Assembly: GCF_028743715.1 (NCBI RefSeq)
Contig: NZ_CP117996.1
Coordinates: 1,798,001-1,862,000 of the forward strand
Direction: 5' to 3'
Source of the DNA: Microbacterium sp. Clip185
GTDB taxonomy: Bacteria > Actinomycetota > Actinomycetes > Actinomycetales > Microbacteriaceae
Length of the DNA: 64,000 nt
The notes below the pieces were generated by a model. It saw only the letters and a list, made by a program, of their open reading frames with translations. It did no database searches and was not told where the DNA came from. Made by a program: the position numbers and the translations under genes. Shown piece by piece: positions 26,998 through 35,372 of the stretch. The first letter of the stretch is position 1. Each line of letters starts with the position of its first letter.

Positions 26998-27465
26998 GTG
27001 ATCCGCCCCCGACTCGGCCGCCTGGCAGCCGTCGCCCTCGTGCTGCTCGCGCTGACCGGCTGCAGCAGCACGGTCGCGCTCGAACCCGCCCCGGCCGCGA
27101 ACGACCCGCGCTGCGCGGACATCACGGCGTATCTGCCACAGAACGTGGCTGGTCAGGACCGTCGGTGGACGGATGCGCAGGCGACGGGGGCGTGGGGCGA
27201 CCCCGCCGCCGTGATCCTGACCTGCGGCGTCACGTCCCCGGGACCTTCGACCCTCGTCTGCCAGACGGTGTCCGGCGTGGACTGGCTCGTCGACGACAGC
27301 GACGCGCCCCGGTACCGCCTCACGAGTTTCGGACGCACACCCGCCGTGGAGATCTATCTGGACAACGACGTGGTGTCCAGCGTCGACGTGCTCGACAGTC
27401 TCTCGTCGCTGGTTGCGAAACTGCCCAAGGACGGGGAGTGCACCGCACGCCCCGGCACCTCGTAG
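26998..27465 (+). CDS. DUF3515 family lipoprotein
   Basis: A 155-residue predicted lipoprotein: RPRLGRLAAVALVLLALTGC is a clean signal peptide with lipobox Cys21. The mature part contains WGDPAAVILTCGV, LVCQTVSGVDWLVDD and VEIYL blocks typical of DUF3515, found next to ddl/thiL in many actinobacteria. Function unknown; an envelope role is likely from the gene context. GTG 26998 is 6 nt after its -10 and GGAGG overlaps that gap. Confidence 0.88.
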   Translation: MIRPRLGRLAAVALVLLALTGCSSTVALEPAPAANDPRCADITAYLPQNVAGQDRRWTDAQATGAWGDPAAVILTCGVTSPGPSTLVCQTVSGVDWLVDDSDAPRYRLTSFGRTPAVEIYLDNDVVSSVDVLDSLSSLVAKLPKDGECTARPGTS

Positions 27466-27468
27466 GCG

Positions 27469-28554
27469 TCAGCGCCGCGCGAGCGCCGTCTCGATGAGCT
27501 CCGACAGCAGCTCCGAGTAGCTGAGACCCGACGCGATCCAGCACTTCGGGAACATCGAGATCGGAGTGAACCCGGGCATGGTGTTCAGCTCGTTCACGAT
27601 CGGACCGTCCGCGGTGAGGAAGAAGTCGACCCGCGCGAGACCGCGGCCGTCGACGGCGGCGAACGCACGCAGGGCCAGGTCGCGGACCGCGTCGATCTCG
27701 GCGTCGGTCATGGCTGCGGGGCACACCACATCCACGCCGTCACCGCCGAGGTACTTGCCCTCGAAGTCGTAGAACTCTCGCGAACTCAACACGATCTCGC
27801 CCGGGAGCGAGGCGCGCACGACGCCGTCGCGTCCCTCGAGCACGCCGACCTCGACCTCGCGGCCGACGATGCCCTGCTCGACGAGCACCTTGTCGTCCTC
27901 GTCGAAGGCGATCCGCAGCGCCGCGTCGAGCTCGTCGGCCGAGTGCACCTTCGACACGCCCACACTCGAGCCCGCCCGAGCGGGTTTGACGAACAAGGGA
28001 AGCTCGAGGTGAGCGAGGCGCGGGCGCACCGCATCCGTGTCCTCGCTCCAGTCGGCACGGCGCAGCGTCACTCCAGGCGAGACCGGGATGCCGTCCGCCT
28101 GCAGCGCGACCTTCATGAAGTGCTTGTCCATGCACAGCGCCGAGTCGATCACTCCGCCGCCCGCGTAGGCCAGCTCGAGTGTGTCGAAGAAGCCCTGGAT
28201 GGTGCCGTCCTCACCGTGCGAACCGTGCAGGATCGGCAGAACCGCGTCGACCGCACCCAGCTCGCGCACGGTGCCGTCCGCGTCGCGGACGCGCAGCACG
28301 CGGTCCCCCGCGGCCTCGGGCCAGATGATGCGCGTGCCGTTGTCGATCACGGCCGGCAGGCGATCGGCGACGAGGGCGAATTTGTCCGGATCGTCGTCCT
28401 CGAGCACGAATGCGCCCTCGCGGGTGAGGCCGACCGGGATCACCCGGTAGCGCTCGCGGTCAAGCGAGCCCAGAACCCCGCCCGCCGTGGCGGAGCTGAT
28501 CGAATGCTCGCTGGAGCGACCGCCAAAGAGCACCACCACTACCGGTTTGTCCAT
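27469..28554 (-). CDS. ddl: D-alanine--D-alanine ligase
   Basis: ATP-grasp enzyme making the D-Ala-D-Ala dipeptide of peptidoglycan. The 361-residue protein has the N-terminal GGRSSEHSISS signature, LPILHGSHGEDGTIQGFFDTLELAYAGGG-type substrate segment, and the C-terminal VDFFLTADGPIVNELNTMPGFT metal site. Its start codon lies 95 bp inside the end of gpsA on the same strand. AGAGGA before ATG 28554 serves as the ribosome site. Confidence 0.96.
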   Translation of the reverse strand: MDKPVVVVLFGGRSSEHSISSATAGGVLGSLDRERYRVIPVGLTREGAFVLEDDDPDKFALVADRLPAVIDNGTRIIWPEAAGDRVLRVRDADGTVRELGAVDAVLPILHGSHGEDGTIQGFFDTLELAYAGGGVIDSALCMDKHFMKVALQADGIPVSPGVTLRRADWSEDTDAVRPRLAHLELPLFVKPARAGSSVGVSKVHSADELDAALRIAFDEDDKVLVEQGIVGREVEVGVLEGRDGVVRASLPGEIVLSSREFYDFEGKYLGGDGVDVVCPAAMTDAEIDAVRDLALRAFAAVDGRGLARVDFFLTADGPIVNELNTMPGFTPISMFPKCWIASGLSYSELLSELIETALARR

Positions 28555-29590
28555 TCTGGGTCCTCTCCCCCTGCGGGGTGTCGTCGTCGGTCGTCAGGTG
28601 GGGAGCGATCTCGCGCGGATTCATCGTGCCGTCCAGCACGCGCTTGACCTGCTCCACGATCGGCATCTGCACCCCGCTCGCCTTGGCCAGCTGGAGGATG
28701 GGGGCGACGGATGCGAGCCCCTCGGCGGTCTGCTGCATCTGCGCCACGACGTCCTGGAACTTGTACCCCTGCCCCAGCAGCCTGCCGGCAGTGTTGTTCC
28801 GGCTGAGCGGGGATTGGCAGGTGGCGATCAGGTCGCCGAGGCCGGCTAGCCCCTGCAGGGTCTCGGGCTGGGCACCCTGAGCGACCGCGAAGTCGGTCAT
28901 CTCCACGAGACCGCGCGTGATGATCGATGCCTTCGTGTTCTCGCCGTAGCCGACTCCGTCGACGATGCCGATCGCCACCGCGATCAGGTTCTTCAGCACA
29001 CCGCCGAACTCGGTGCCGATCACATCCGTGTTGACGAAGGAGCGGAAGTAGCGGTTGCGCGCTGCACGAGCGACGATCTCCGCTGTCTCGGGGCTGATCG
29101 AGGAGATGACCGCGGCTGTTGGCTGCTCCTGTGCGATCTCGAGCGCGAGGTTCGGTCCGGATGCGACCGCGATGCGCGCCGGATCGCATCCGAGCGCCTG
29201 CTCGATGACCTGGCTCATCCGCAGCCCGGTTCGCTTCTCGACGCCCTTCATGAGCGACACGACGGGCACCGAGCTGCCCTCGAGCAGCGGTCGGACGCCC
29301 GCAAGGTTCTCGCGCAGCGACTGGCTCGGGATCGACAGGTAGACCTGGTCGGCGCCCTCGAGCGCCTCCGCGAGGTGCGAGGTCGCGGTCATCGTGCGGG
29401 GCAGATTGATGCCGGGCAGATACTTCGTGTTGCGCTTGCCGGTGTGGATCTCGTTCGCGAGCTCCGGGCGGCGCGCCCACATGACGACGTTCGCACCACC
29501 GTCCGCGAGGATCTTGCCGAACGTGGTGCCCCAGCTGCCCGCGCCGAGCACGGCGACACGGGTGACGGGGGTCGTGGCGCGCCTACTCAA
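28460..29590 (-). CDS. gpsA: Glycerol-3-phosphate dehydrogenase [NAD(P)+]
   Basis: Makes sn-glycerol-3-phosphate for phospholipids. The Rossmann motif VAVLGAGSWGTTFGKIL is near the N-terminus, and KNLIAVAIGIVDG and NTKASIITRGL carry the catalytic Lys and substrate residues. I take TTG 29590 as start (376 aa); it overlaps the plsC stop by 8 bp. The open frame extends to 29656, but that part lies inside plsC. The C-terminal 40 or so residues extend beyond the usual family length and the last 31 are encoded over the start of ddl. Confidence 0.93.
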   Translation of the reverse strand: MSRRATTPVTRVAVLGAGSWGTTFGKILADGGANVVMWARRPELANEIHTGKRNTKYLPGINLPRTMTATSHLAEALEGADQVYLSIPSQSLRENLAGVRPLLEGSSVPVVSLMKGVEKRTGLRMSQVIEQALGCDPARIAVASGPNLALEIAQEQPTAAVISSISPETAEIVARAARNRYFRSFVNTDVIGTEFGGVLKNLIAVAIGIVDGVGYGENTKASIITRGLVEMTDFAVAQGAQPETLQGLAGLGDLIATCQSPLSRNNTAGRLLGQGYKFQDVVAQMQQTAEGLASVAPILQLAKASGVQMPIVEQVKRVLDGTMNPREIAPHLTTDDDTPQGERTQNGQTGSGGALWRSLQRAFDQLRHGGRGSGLA

Positions 29591-30353
29591 GACGGCCCGT
29601 CTCACTCTGCCCGTGCGCACCGGGCTCCCAGCGCCCCGCAGGCGCGGGCTCGCCACGGAGATCCGACAGGAGCTCTGCGATCTCGTCCATGACGCGCGCG
29701 GTCAGCTCCGCCTGCGCGGCGGGATGGGCGGCGCGGTCACGGTACTCCGCCAGCGCGATGGGCTGGCCCACCCGCACGCGGATGCGCTTGCGCAGCGGCC
29801 ACAGACTGAGCTTGCCGTAGCGGGGCATGATCTGCTGCGCACCCCATTGCGCCATCGGGATGAGGGGGATGTCGCCGGCCAGCGCCAGCCGCGCCGCCCC
29901 CGTCTTTCCGCGCATCGGCCAGAGGTCGGGGTCGCGGGTGAGCGTCCCTTCGGGGTACACGATGACGCCCGCGCGACGCTCCGCCAGGTGACGCGCCGTG
30001 TCGAGCGCCTGCTTCGCGGCCGCTGCGCTCGAGGCCCGCGCCACCGGGATCATGCCCGTCGCGCGCAGCGCCCAGCCGAGCACGGGAACCCGGAAGAGAC
30101 TCTCTTTGGCCATGAACCTCGGGGCGCGACCCATGCGCCACACGGCCACCGCCACGAGCAGCGGGTCGATTTCGCTGTGGTGGTTGGGGGCGAGCACGAA
30201 CGGGCCCTCTTCGGGTAGGTTCTCCTCGCCTTCGATCTCGATCTTGGCCATCAGGCCGACGAAGGGGACGACGATCGCGCCGAGCAGCCAGAAGACGCTC
30301 GGCCGTGTCTTCTCCGTCGACGCGCGCCGCCGACGGGGCGTGGGCGCCGCCAT
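29583..30353 (-). CDS. plsC: 1-acyl-sn-glycerol-3-phosphate acyltransferase
   Basis: Membrane-bound acyltransferase of phosphatidic acid synthesis. 256 residues with a hydrophobic N-terminal segment (FWLLGAIVVPFVGLM), the catalytic HX4D motif in NHHSEID and the substrate motif YPEGT. It begins ATG 30353, overlapping the murA stop by 1 nt, and is followed by gpsA, so the pair supplies phospholipid precursors. Confidence 0.93.
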   Translation of the reverse strand: MAAPTPRRRRASTEKTRPSVFWLLGAIVVPFVGLMAKIEIEGEENLPEEGPFVLAPNHHSEIDPLLVAVAVWRMGRAPRFMAKESLFRVPVLGWALRATGMIPVARASSAAAAKQALDTARHLAERRAGVIVYPEGTLTRDPDLWPMRGKTGAARLALAGDIPLIPMAQWGAQQIMPRYGKLSLWPLRKRIRVRVGQPIALAEYRDRAAHPAAQAELTARVMDEIAELLSDLRGEPAPAGRWEPGAHGQSETGRLE

Positions 30354-31717
30354 CAGCCGATAACGTCGAAGTCGGCGCCGAGCGCGGTCAGCTTCGCGAG
30401 GAAGTCCGCGTATCCGCGGCGGATGATCCCGATGTTGCGCACGGTCGAGGTACCCTCTGCGGCCAGTGCAGCGATGACGTGGCTGTATCCGCCGCGGAGG
30501 TCAGGAACCGTGATGTCGGCGCCGTGCAGCGGAGTGGGTCCGGTGATGACCGCGGCCTGCTCGAGCGAGCGGCGCGGCACACGGCGCGGCCCCTCCTGGA
30601 GCCCGTGCGGGTAGACCGTGATGTCGGCCCCCATCTTGACGAGTGCCTGCGTGAAGCCGAAGCGGTTCTCATACACCGTCTCGTGCACGACGGAGCGTCC
30701 GGTCGCCTGCGTCAGCGCGACGATCAGCGGCTGCTGCCAGTCGGTCATGAAGCCGGGGTGCACGTCGGTCTCGACCGTGACGGGCTGAAGTGCCTCGCCG
30801 CGGGCGAACAGGATGCCGTCCTCGCGCACCTCGAAGTGTGCACCGATCTTGCGGAGCACGTTGAGGAAGGTGAGCATCTCCTGCTGGCGGGCACCGGCGA
30901 CGAAGATCTCGCCGTCCGTGGCGATGGCGGCACTCGCCCAGCTGGCGGCCTCGTTGCGGTCGAAGATCGATCGGTGGTCATAGCCGTTGAGCTTCGGGAC
31001 GCCCTCGATCAGGATGACGCGGTTCGGCTCGTAGGAGATGATCGCGCCCATCTTCTGAAGCAGCGCGATGAGATCCATGATCTCGGGTTCGATCGCCGCA
31101 TTGCGCAGCTCGGTGATGCCCTGCGCGCGCACGGCCGTCAGCAGCACCTGCTCGGTGGCTCCGACGCTCGGGTAAGGCAGGTGGATGTTGGCGCCGTGCA
31201 GACCCCGCGGCGCCGACAGGCGGATGCCGCTGGGCAGCTTCTCGACGATCGCGCCGAACTTGCGCAGCGCGTCGAGGTGGAAGTCGATCGGACGGTCACC
31301 GATGCGGCACCCGCCGAGGTCGGGGATGAACGCCTGTCCGAGGCGGTGCAGCAGCGGCCCGCAGAACAGGATCGGGATGCGGGATGCACCCGCGTGCGCG
31401 TCGATCTCCTCCATGTGGGCGCTCTCGACGTCACGCGGGTCGAGGACGAGCGAACCGGGCTCGTCTCCCTCCGCGACACGCACGCCGTGCACCTCGAGCA
31501 GCGATCGCACCACGGCGACGTCGCTGATCATCGGCACGTCGCGCAGGAGGCTCGGGCTCTCTCCAAGAAGGGCCGCGACCATCGCCTTGGTGACGAGGTT
31601 CTTCGCCCCCTTGACCTCGACGGTGCCCCGCAGGGGCCGTCCGCCGCGGATCTCGAGGATCTCCGCTTCCTCCGCGAGCGGGCTGGAGGAGTCGGTCGTC
31701 TGCCCGAGAAGTGTCAT
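30353..31717 (-). CDS. murA: UDP-N-acetylglucosamine 1-carboxyvinyltransferase
   Basis: First committed step of peptidoglycan synthesis. The 454-residue protein has the KGAKN loop (about 36-40) and the fosfomycin-target cysteine at Cys137 in LGGCRIGDRPID, so the classical catalytic residue is present and not replaced by Asp. The two-domain EPSP-like repeats continue to the end (VPDLRGGYSHVIAALAAEG). ATG 31717 follows GAGGT. Order murA-plsC-gpsA-ddl links cell-wall and lipid synthesis. Confidence 0.95.
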   Translation of the reverse strand: MTLLGQTTDSSSPLAEEAEILEIRGGRPLRGTVEVKGAKNLVTKAMVAALLGESPSLLRDVPMISDVAVVRSLLEVHGVRVAEGDEPGSLVLDPRDVESAHMEEIDAHAGASRIPILFCGPLLHRLGQAFIPDLGGCRIGDRPIDFHLDALRKFGAIVEKLPSGIRLSAPRGLHGANIHLPYPSVGATEQVLLTAVRAQGITELRNAAIEPEIMDLIALLQKMGAIISYEPNRVILIEGVPKLNGYDHRSIFDRNEAASWASAAIATDGEIFVAGARQQEMLTFLNVLRKIGAHFEVREDGILFARGEALQPVTVETDVHPGFMTDWQQPLIVALTQATGRSVVHETVYENRFGFTQALVKMGADITVYPHGLQEGPRRVPRRSLEQAAVITGPTPLHGADITVPDLRGGYSHVIAALAAEGTSTVRNIGIIRRGYADFLAKLTALGADFDVIG

Positions 31718-31727
31718 GTGCGGTACC

Positions 31728-32333
31728 TCACTGTGCGGGAAGGGGCGGGAGTGTCCGCGGCTTCCAGGATTCGCGTCGCGCTTCGTAGGCGGCGATCTTG
31801 TCTTCGTTGCGGAGTGTGAGCCCGATGTCGTCGAGGCCCTCCAGCAACCGCCATCTAGTGTAATCGTCGATCTCGAACGGGACTCGGAGCTCGCCCGCCA
31901 CGACCTCGCGCGCCGTCAGGTCGACGGTCATCTCGATGCCGGGCTGCGCGTCGATCGCCGCCCAGAGCGCCTCGATGTCGGCCTCGGTGACGACGCCGGT
32001 CACGAGACCCTGCTTGCCCGCGTTGCCGCGGAAGATGTCGGCGAACTTGGGGCTCAGCACGACCTTGAATCCGTAGTCGCGCAGCGCCCACACCGCGTGC
32101 TCGCGGCTCGAGCCGGTGCCGAAGTCGGGCCCGGCGACGAGGATCGAGCTCTGCGCGAACGCGGGCTGGTTCAGGACGAAGTCGGGATCCTGGCGCCAGT
32201 TGGCGAACAGGGCGTCCTCGAAGCCCGTCTTGGTGACCCTCTTGAGGTACACGGCCGGAATGATCTGGTCCGTGTCGACGGCTGAGCGCTTGAGCGCGGC
32301 GGCGACACCGGTGTGGACGCTGAACTTCTCCAT
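31728..32333 (-). CDS. leuD: 3-isopropylmalate dehydratase small subunit
   Basis: Small (swivel) subunit of isopropylmalate isomerase in leucine synthesis. 201 residues with [14 protein letters not shown], the substrate-contact [13 protein letters not shown] and [14 protein letters not shown] blocks. The start ATG 32333 is 1 nt after the leuC stop, so the subunits are translationally coupled. Confidence 0.96.
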   Translation of the reverse strand: MEKFSVHTGVAAALKRSAVDTDQIIPAVYLKRVTKTGFEDALFANWRQDPDFVLNQPAFAQSSILVAGPDFGTGSSREHAVWALRDYGFKVVLSPKFADIFRGNAGKQGLVTGVVTEADIEALWAAIDAQPGIEMTVDLTAREVVAGELRVPFEIDDYTRWRLLEGLDDIGLTLRNEDKIAAYEARRESWKPRTLPPLPAQ

Positions 32334-32334
32334 G

Positions 32335-33804
32335 TCAGACCCCCGCTCCGACGATCGCCGGCTCTTCGACGGGATCGAGATCTCCCGGGCTCGACAGCGT
32401 TCCGCGCACCGCGGTCGCGGCGGCGACCAGCGGCGACACCAGATGGGTGCGTCCGCCCTTGCCCTGCCGACCCTCGAAGTTGCGGTTCGAGGTGGACGCG
32501 CACCGCTCGCCGGGGGCGAGCTGGTCGGGGTTCATGCCCAGACACATCGAGCAGCCGGCGAAGCGCCACTCGGCGCCGAACTCCTCGAAGATGCGGTGCA
32601 GGCCCTCGGCCTCCGCTTCCAACCGCACGCGGGCGGAGCCCGGCACGACCATGACGCGCACGCCCTCGGCCTTCTTGCGGCCCTTCACGATCGACGCGAA
32701 GGCGCGCAGGTCCTCGATGCGGCTGTTGGTGCACGAACCCATGAACACCGCATCCACGGGGACGTCCTTCAGCTTCGTGCCCGGCACGAGATCCATGTAC
32801 TCCAGCGCCCGCTCGGCCGCGACGCGCTCGTTCGGGTCGGCGATCTCGGAGGGGGTCGGCACGACGTCGTTCAGCGACACGCCCTGGCCGGGGTTCGTGC
32901 CCCAGGTCACGAACGGCTCGAGCTCGTTCGCGTCGAGGAAGACCTCGGCGTCGTACACCGCGCCCTCGTCGCTCGGGAGCGTGCGCCAGTAGGCGACCGC
33001 ATCCTCCCAGTCCTGACCTTTGGGAGCGTGCGGACGCCCCTTGAGGTAGGCGAACGTGGTCTCGTCGGGGGCGACCATCCCAGCGCGTGCCCCCGCCTCG
33101 ATCGACATGTTGCACATCGTCATGCGTCCCTCCATCGAGAGGGCGCGGATCGCGCTGCCACGGAACTCGAGCACATATCCCTGCCCGCCGTTCGTGCCGA
33201 TCTTCGCGATGACGGCGAGGATGATGTCCTTCGCGGTGACGCCGGGACGGAGCGTCCCCTCGACCGTGATGGCCATCGTCTTGAAGGGCTTCAATGGCAG
33301 GGTCTGCGTCGCCATGACGTGCTCGACCTCGCTCGTTCCGATACCGAAGGCCATGGCCCCGAAGGCGCCGTGCGTGGAGGTGTGCGAGTCGCCGCAGACG
33401 ACCGTGATGCCGGGCATCGTGAGACCCAGCTGCGGACCGACGACGTGGACGATGCCCTGCTCGGCGTCGCCCAGCGAGTGGATGCGCACGCCGAACTCGG
33501 CCGCGTTGCGGCGCAGCGTCTCGATTTGCAGGCGGCTGGTCGGGTCGGCGATCGGCTTGTCGATCGCGAGCGTCGGGGTGTTGTGGTCTTCGGTCGCGAT
33601 CGTCAGGTCGAGACGGCGCAGGCCCCGACCTTCGGCGCGGAGACCGTCGAAGGCCTGCGGGCTGGTGACCTCGTGCACGAGATGCAGGTCGATGTAGATG
33701 AGGTCGGGCTGGCCGTCCTCACCCTTGACCACCAGGTGGTTGTCCCAGACCTTCTCGGCCAGGGTGCGCGGCGCGGACGCCGCGGAGTGATCGGGATTGC
33801 TCAT
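32335..33804 (-). CDS. leuC: 3-isopropylmalate dehydratase large subunit
   Basis: Catalytic [4Fe-4S] subunit of isopropylmalate isomerase. The 489-residue protein contains the cluster ligands in [10 protein letters not shown] and CSMCLGMN, and [14 protein letters not shown]. The start ATG 33804 follows AGGAGAA with 7 nt spacing; the reading frame is open further upstream but without family sequence. A leucine-rich leader ORF and hairpin precede it at 33852-33917 and probably control it. Confidence 0.96.
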   Translation of the reverse strand: MSNPDHSAASAPRTLAEKVWDNHLVVKGEDGQPDLIYIDLHLVHEVTSPQAFDGLRAEGRGLRRLDLTIATEDHNTPTLAIDKPIADPTSRLQIETLRRNAAEFGVRIHSLGDAEQGIVHVVGPQLGLTMPGITVVCGDSHTSTHGAFGAMAFGIGTSEVEHVMATQTLPLKPFKTMAITVEGTLRPGVTAKDIILAVIAKIGTNGGQGYVLEFRGSAIRALSMEGRMTMCNMSIEAGARAGMVAPDETTFAYLKGRPHAPKGQDWEDAVAYWRTLPSDEGAVYDAEVFLDANELEPFVTWGTNPGQGVSLNDVVPTPSEIADPNERVAAERALEYMDLVPGTKLKDVPVDAVFMGSCTNSRIEDLRAFASIVKGRKKAEGVRVMVVPGSARVRLEAEAEGLHRIFEEFGAEWRFAGCSMCLGMNPDQLAPGERCASTSNRNFEGRQGKGGRTHLVSPLVAAATAVRGTLSSPGDLDPVEEPAIVGAGV

Positions 33805-33811
33805 GCTGTCG

Positions 33812-33818
33812 TTCTCCT
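33812..33818 (-). promoter_or_regulatory. leuC ribosome-binding site, complementary to the leader's Leu codons
   Basis: AGGAGAA on the minus strand. The same seven bases occur in reverse complement (TTCTCCT) in the Leu-codon run of the leader ORF at 33895-33901, so the two can pair in the mRNA. Confidence 0.55.
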
Positions 33819-33851
33819 GAGATGACGGTGGATCAAGCCCGCAACGAACTC

Positions 33852-33887
33852 CGCGACGAGGGAGGCCTGGGTCTAGGACTCGTCGCG
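33852..33887 (-). promoter_or_regulatory. Hairpin overlapping the end of the leu leader ORF
   Basis: CGCGACGAG and CTCGTCGCG form a perfect 9-bp stem with an 18-nt loop that contains the leader stop codon (33873-33875). A ribosome finishing the leader would melt it. No T-tract follows, so it is more likely part of a switching structure than a terminator. Confidence 0.55.
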
Positions 33888-33917
33888 GCTGCGAAGGAGA
33901 AGGCGAGCGATCCGCAC
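33873..33917 (-). CDS. leuCD leader peptide (14 residues, Leu-Leu-Leu)
   Basis: Unannotated short ORF, GTG 33917 to TAG 33873, product [14 protein letters not shown]. Three consecutive Leu codons (CTT CTC CTT) include two CTT, which is uncommon here. The GTG lies 6 nt after TAGCCT, so translation begins at the first base of the mRNA. It ends 68 nt before leuC. Composition and position are those of an amino-acid attenuation leader; no direct evidence of translation is available. Confidence 0.65.
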   Translation of the reverse strand: MRIARLLLRSRDES

Positions 33918-33923
33918 CCGCAC

Positions 33924-33929
33924 AGGCTA
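33924..33929 (-). promoter_or_regulatory. -10 element of the leu leader/leuCD operon
   Basis: TAGCCT on the minus strand, 6 nt before leader GTG 33917. Confidence 0.55.
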
Positions 33930-34019
33930 CCACCGCCCTCCGGCGGCGCGGCCCACCAGCAGCCGGCGCGCAGGTGACGTTGTGTGTCGGCGCACTCGCC
34001 CGCGAGCGGTCGGCGCTTT

Positions 34020-34025
34020 TAGGCT
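34020..34025 (+). promoter_or_regulatory. Candidate -10 of the sulfhydrylase-monooxygenase operon
   Basis: TAGGCT after a short T-run, giving a leader of about 20 nt before ATG 34053. An AGGA tract lies 5 nt before the ATG. Confidence 0.45.
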
Positions 34026-34052
34026 GCTGCGACCCGAGACGGCAGGACCCTC

Positions 34053-35372
34053 ATGACCGAACCCACCCACGGATTCGCCACACGACAGGTGCACAGCGGC
34101 ACCGACTGGACGGATGCGGCATCGCGCACCGTCCCGGTCTACATGACCGCCGGCTTCCGCTTCGACGACTTCGATCACGCGGCTGCCCACTTCGCGACGG
34201 GCGACGGCTACGGCTACACGCGCACAGGTAATCCGACCGTCGACGCCCTGGAGCGTCGCCTCGCAGAGCTCGAGGGCGGCGCCGGCGCAGTGTTCGTAGG
34301 CAGCGGCCAAGCCGCCGTCTCCGTCGCACTGCTGTCGCTGCTCTCGGCGGGCGACCATCTGGTCAGTTCCACCCACATCTACGAGGGAACGCGCGGGCTC
34401 GTGAACGACTTGCTCTCCCGGTTCGGGGTGACGGTCACCTATGTCGACGACATCGCGGACCCGCACGCGTGGCAGGACGCGATCCGTCCCGAGACCCGTG
34501 CCCTGTTCGCCGAGTCCATCGGCAATGCGCGCAACGATCTGCTGGACGTGCCCGCCATCGCCGCCGTGGCGGACGGCCTCGGCATCCCGCTCGTCGTCGA
34601 CAACACGTTCGCGACCCCCTACCTCGTGCGACCGATCGAGCTGGGTGCGGCGGTCGTCGTCCACTCGGCGAGCAAGTTCCTGGCCGGCCACGGTGCGGCC
34701 CTCGGCGGCGTGATCGTCGACGACGGCCGCTTCGACGCCGCTCGTTCGGGTGCGCTGTTCCCCCAGCTGGTGAATGCGCGCCACGATGGCGCGCCGAGCG
34801 TGTGGGAACGCCACGGCGCCCGCGCACGTCTGGCCTATGTGCGAGAGTCCGTCGCCCCGCGGCTGGGCCCCACGCCCTCGCCGTTCAACGCCTTCCTCGT
34901 TTCGCAGGGCATCGAGACGCTGCACCTTCGCGTGCGAGAGCAGTCGGCGAATGCGGCACGGATCGCGGCGTGGCTCGAGAGCCGCGACGAGGTGGCGTCG
35001 GTCGACTACGTGGGACTGGCCAGCCATCCGCACCATGCCCTGGCGGAGCGTCTTCTCCCCCGCGGCGCCGGCTCGGTCTTCACGTTCACCCTTCACGGTG
35101 GTCAGCAAGCGGCCCGTGCCTTCGTCGAGGCCGTGGAGGTCGTGACCCACATGACCCATCTCGGCGATGTCCGTACGCTCGTGCTGCATCCGGCGACGAC
35201 GAGCCATGCTCAGCACAGTGACGACGCGCGTGCGGCGCTCGGAGTGCATCCGGGAACGCTGCGTCTGTCGGTCGGCATCGAGGATGCCGACGACCTGATC
35301 GCCGATCTCGAGCGCGCCCTCAAGGCCGCATCCCTCGCGGCATCCTCCCGCACGATCGAGGTCATCGGGTGA
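34053..35372 (+). CDS. PLP-dependent Cys/Met metabolism enzyme, O-acetylhomoserine sulfhydrylase type
   Basis: Trans-sulfuration family enzyme (439 aa) that likely makes homocysteine from O-acetylhomoserine and sulfide. PLP-binding Lys208 sits in HSASKFLAGHG, Asp183 in VVDNTFATP binds the pyridine N, and YTRTGNPT supplies the phosphate-site Tyr and Arg. Length and the absence of obvious cystathionine-lyase features favour MetY, but cystathionine gamma-synthase activity cannot be excluded. The 4-bp overlap with a flavin monooxygenase hints that the sulfur comes from an organosulfur compound. Confidence 0.85.
   Translation: MTEPTHGFATRQVHSGTDWTDAASRTVPVYMTAGFRFDDFDHAAAHFATGDGYGYTRTGNPTVDALERRLAELEGGAGAVFVGSGQAAVSVALLSLLSAGDHLVSSTHIYEGTRGLVNDLLSRFGVTVTYVDDIADPHAWQDAIRPETRALFAESIGNARNDLLDVPAIAAVADGLGIPLVVDNTFATPYLVRPIELGAAVVVHSASKFLAGHGAALGGVIVDDGRFDAARSGALFPQLVNARHDGAPSVWERHGARARLAYVRESVAPRLGPTPSPFNAFLVSQGIETLHLRVREQSANAARIAAWLESRDEVASVDYVGLASHPHHALAERLLPRGAGSVFTFTLHGGQQAARAFVEAVEVVTHMTHLGDVRTLVLHPATTSHAQHSDDARAALGVHPGTLRLSVGIEDADDLIADLERALKAASLAASSRTIEVIG

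Noticed and set aside
34000..34052. S-adenosylmethionine or cysteine-responsive leader before the sulfhydrylase gene
   Set aside because: The predicted leader is only about 20 nt; no riboswitch fold and no Cys/Met leader ORF fits.
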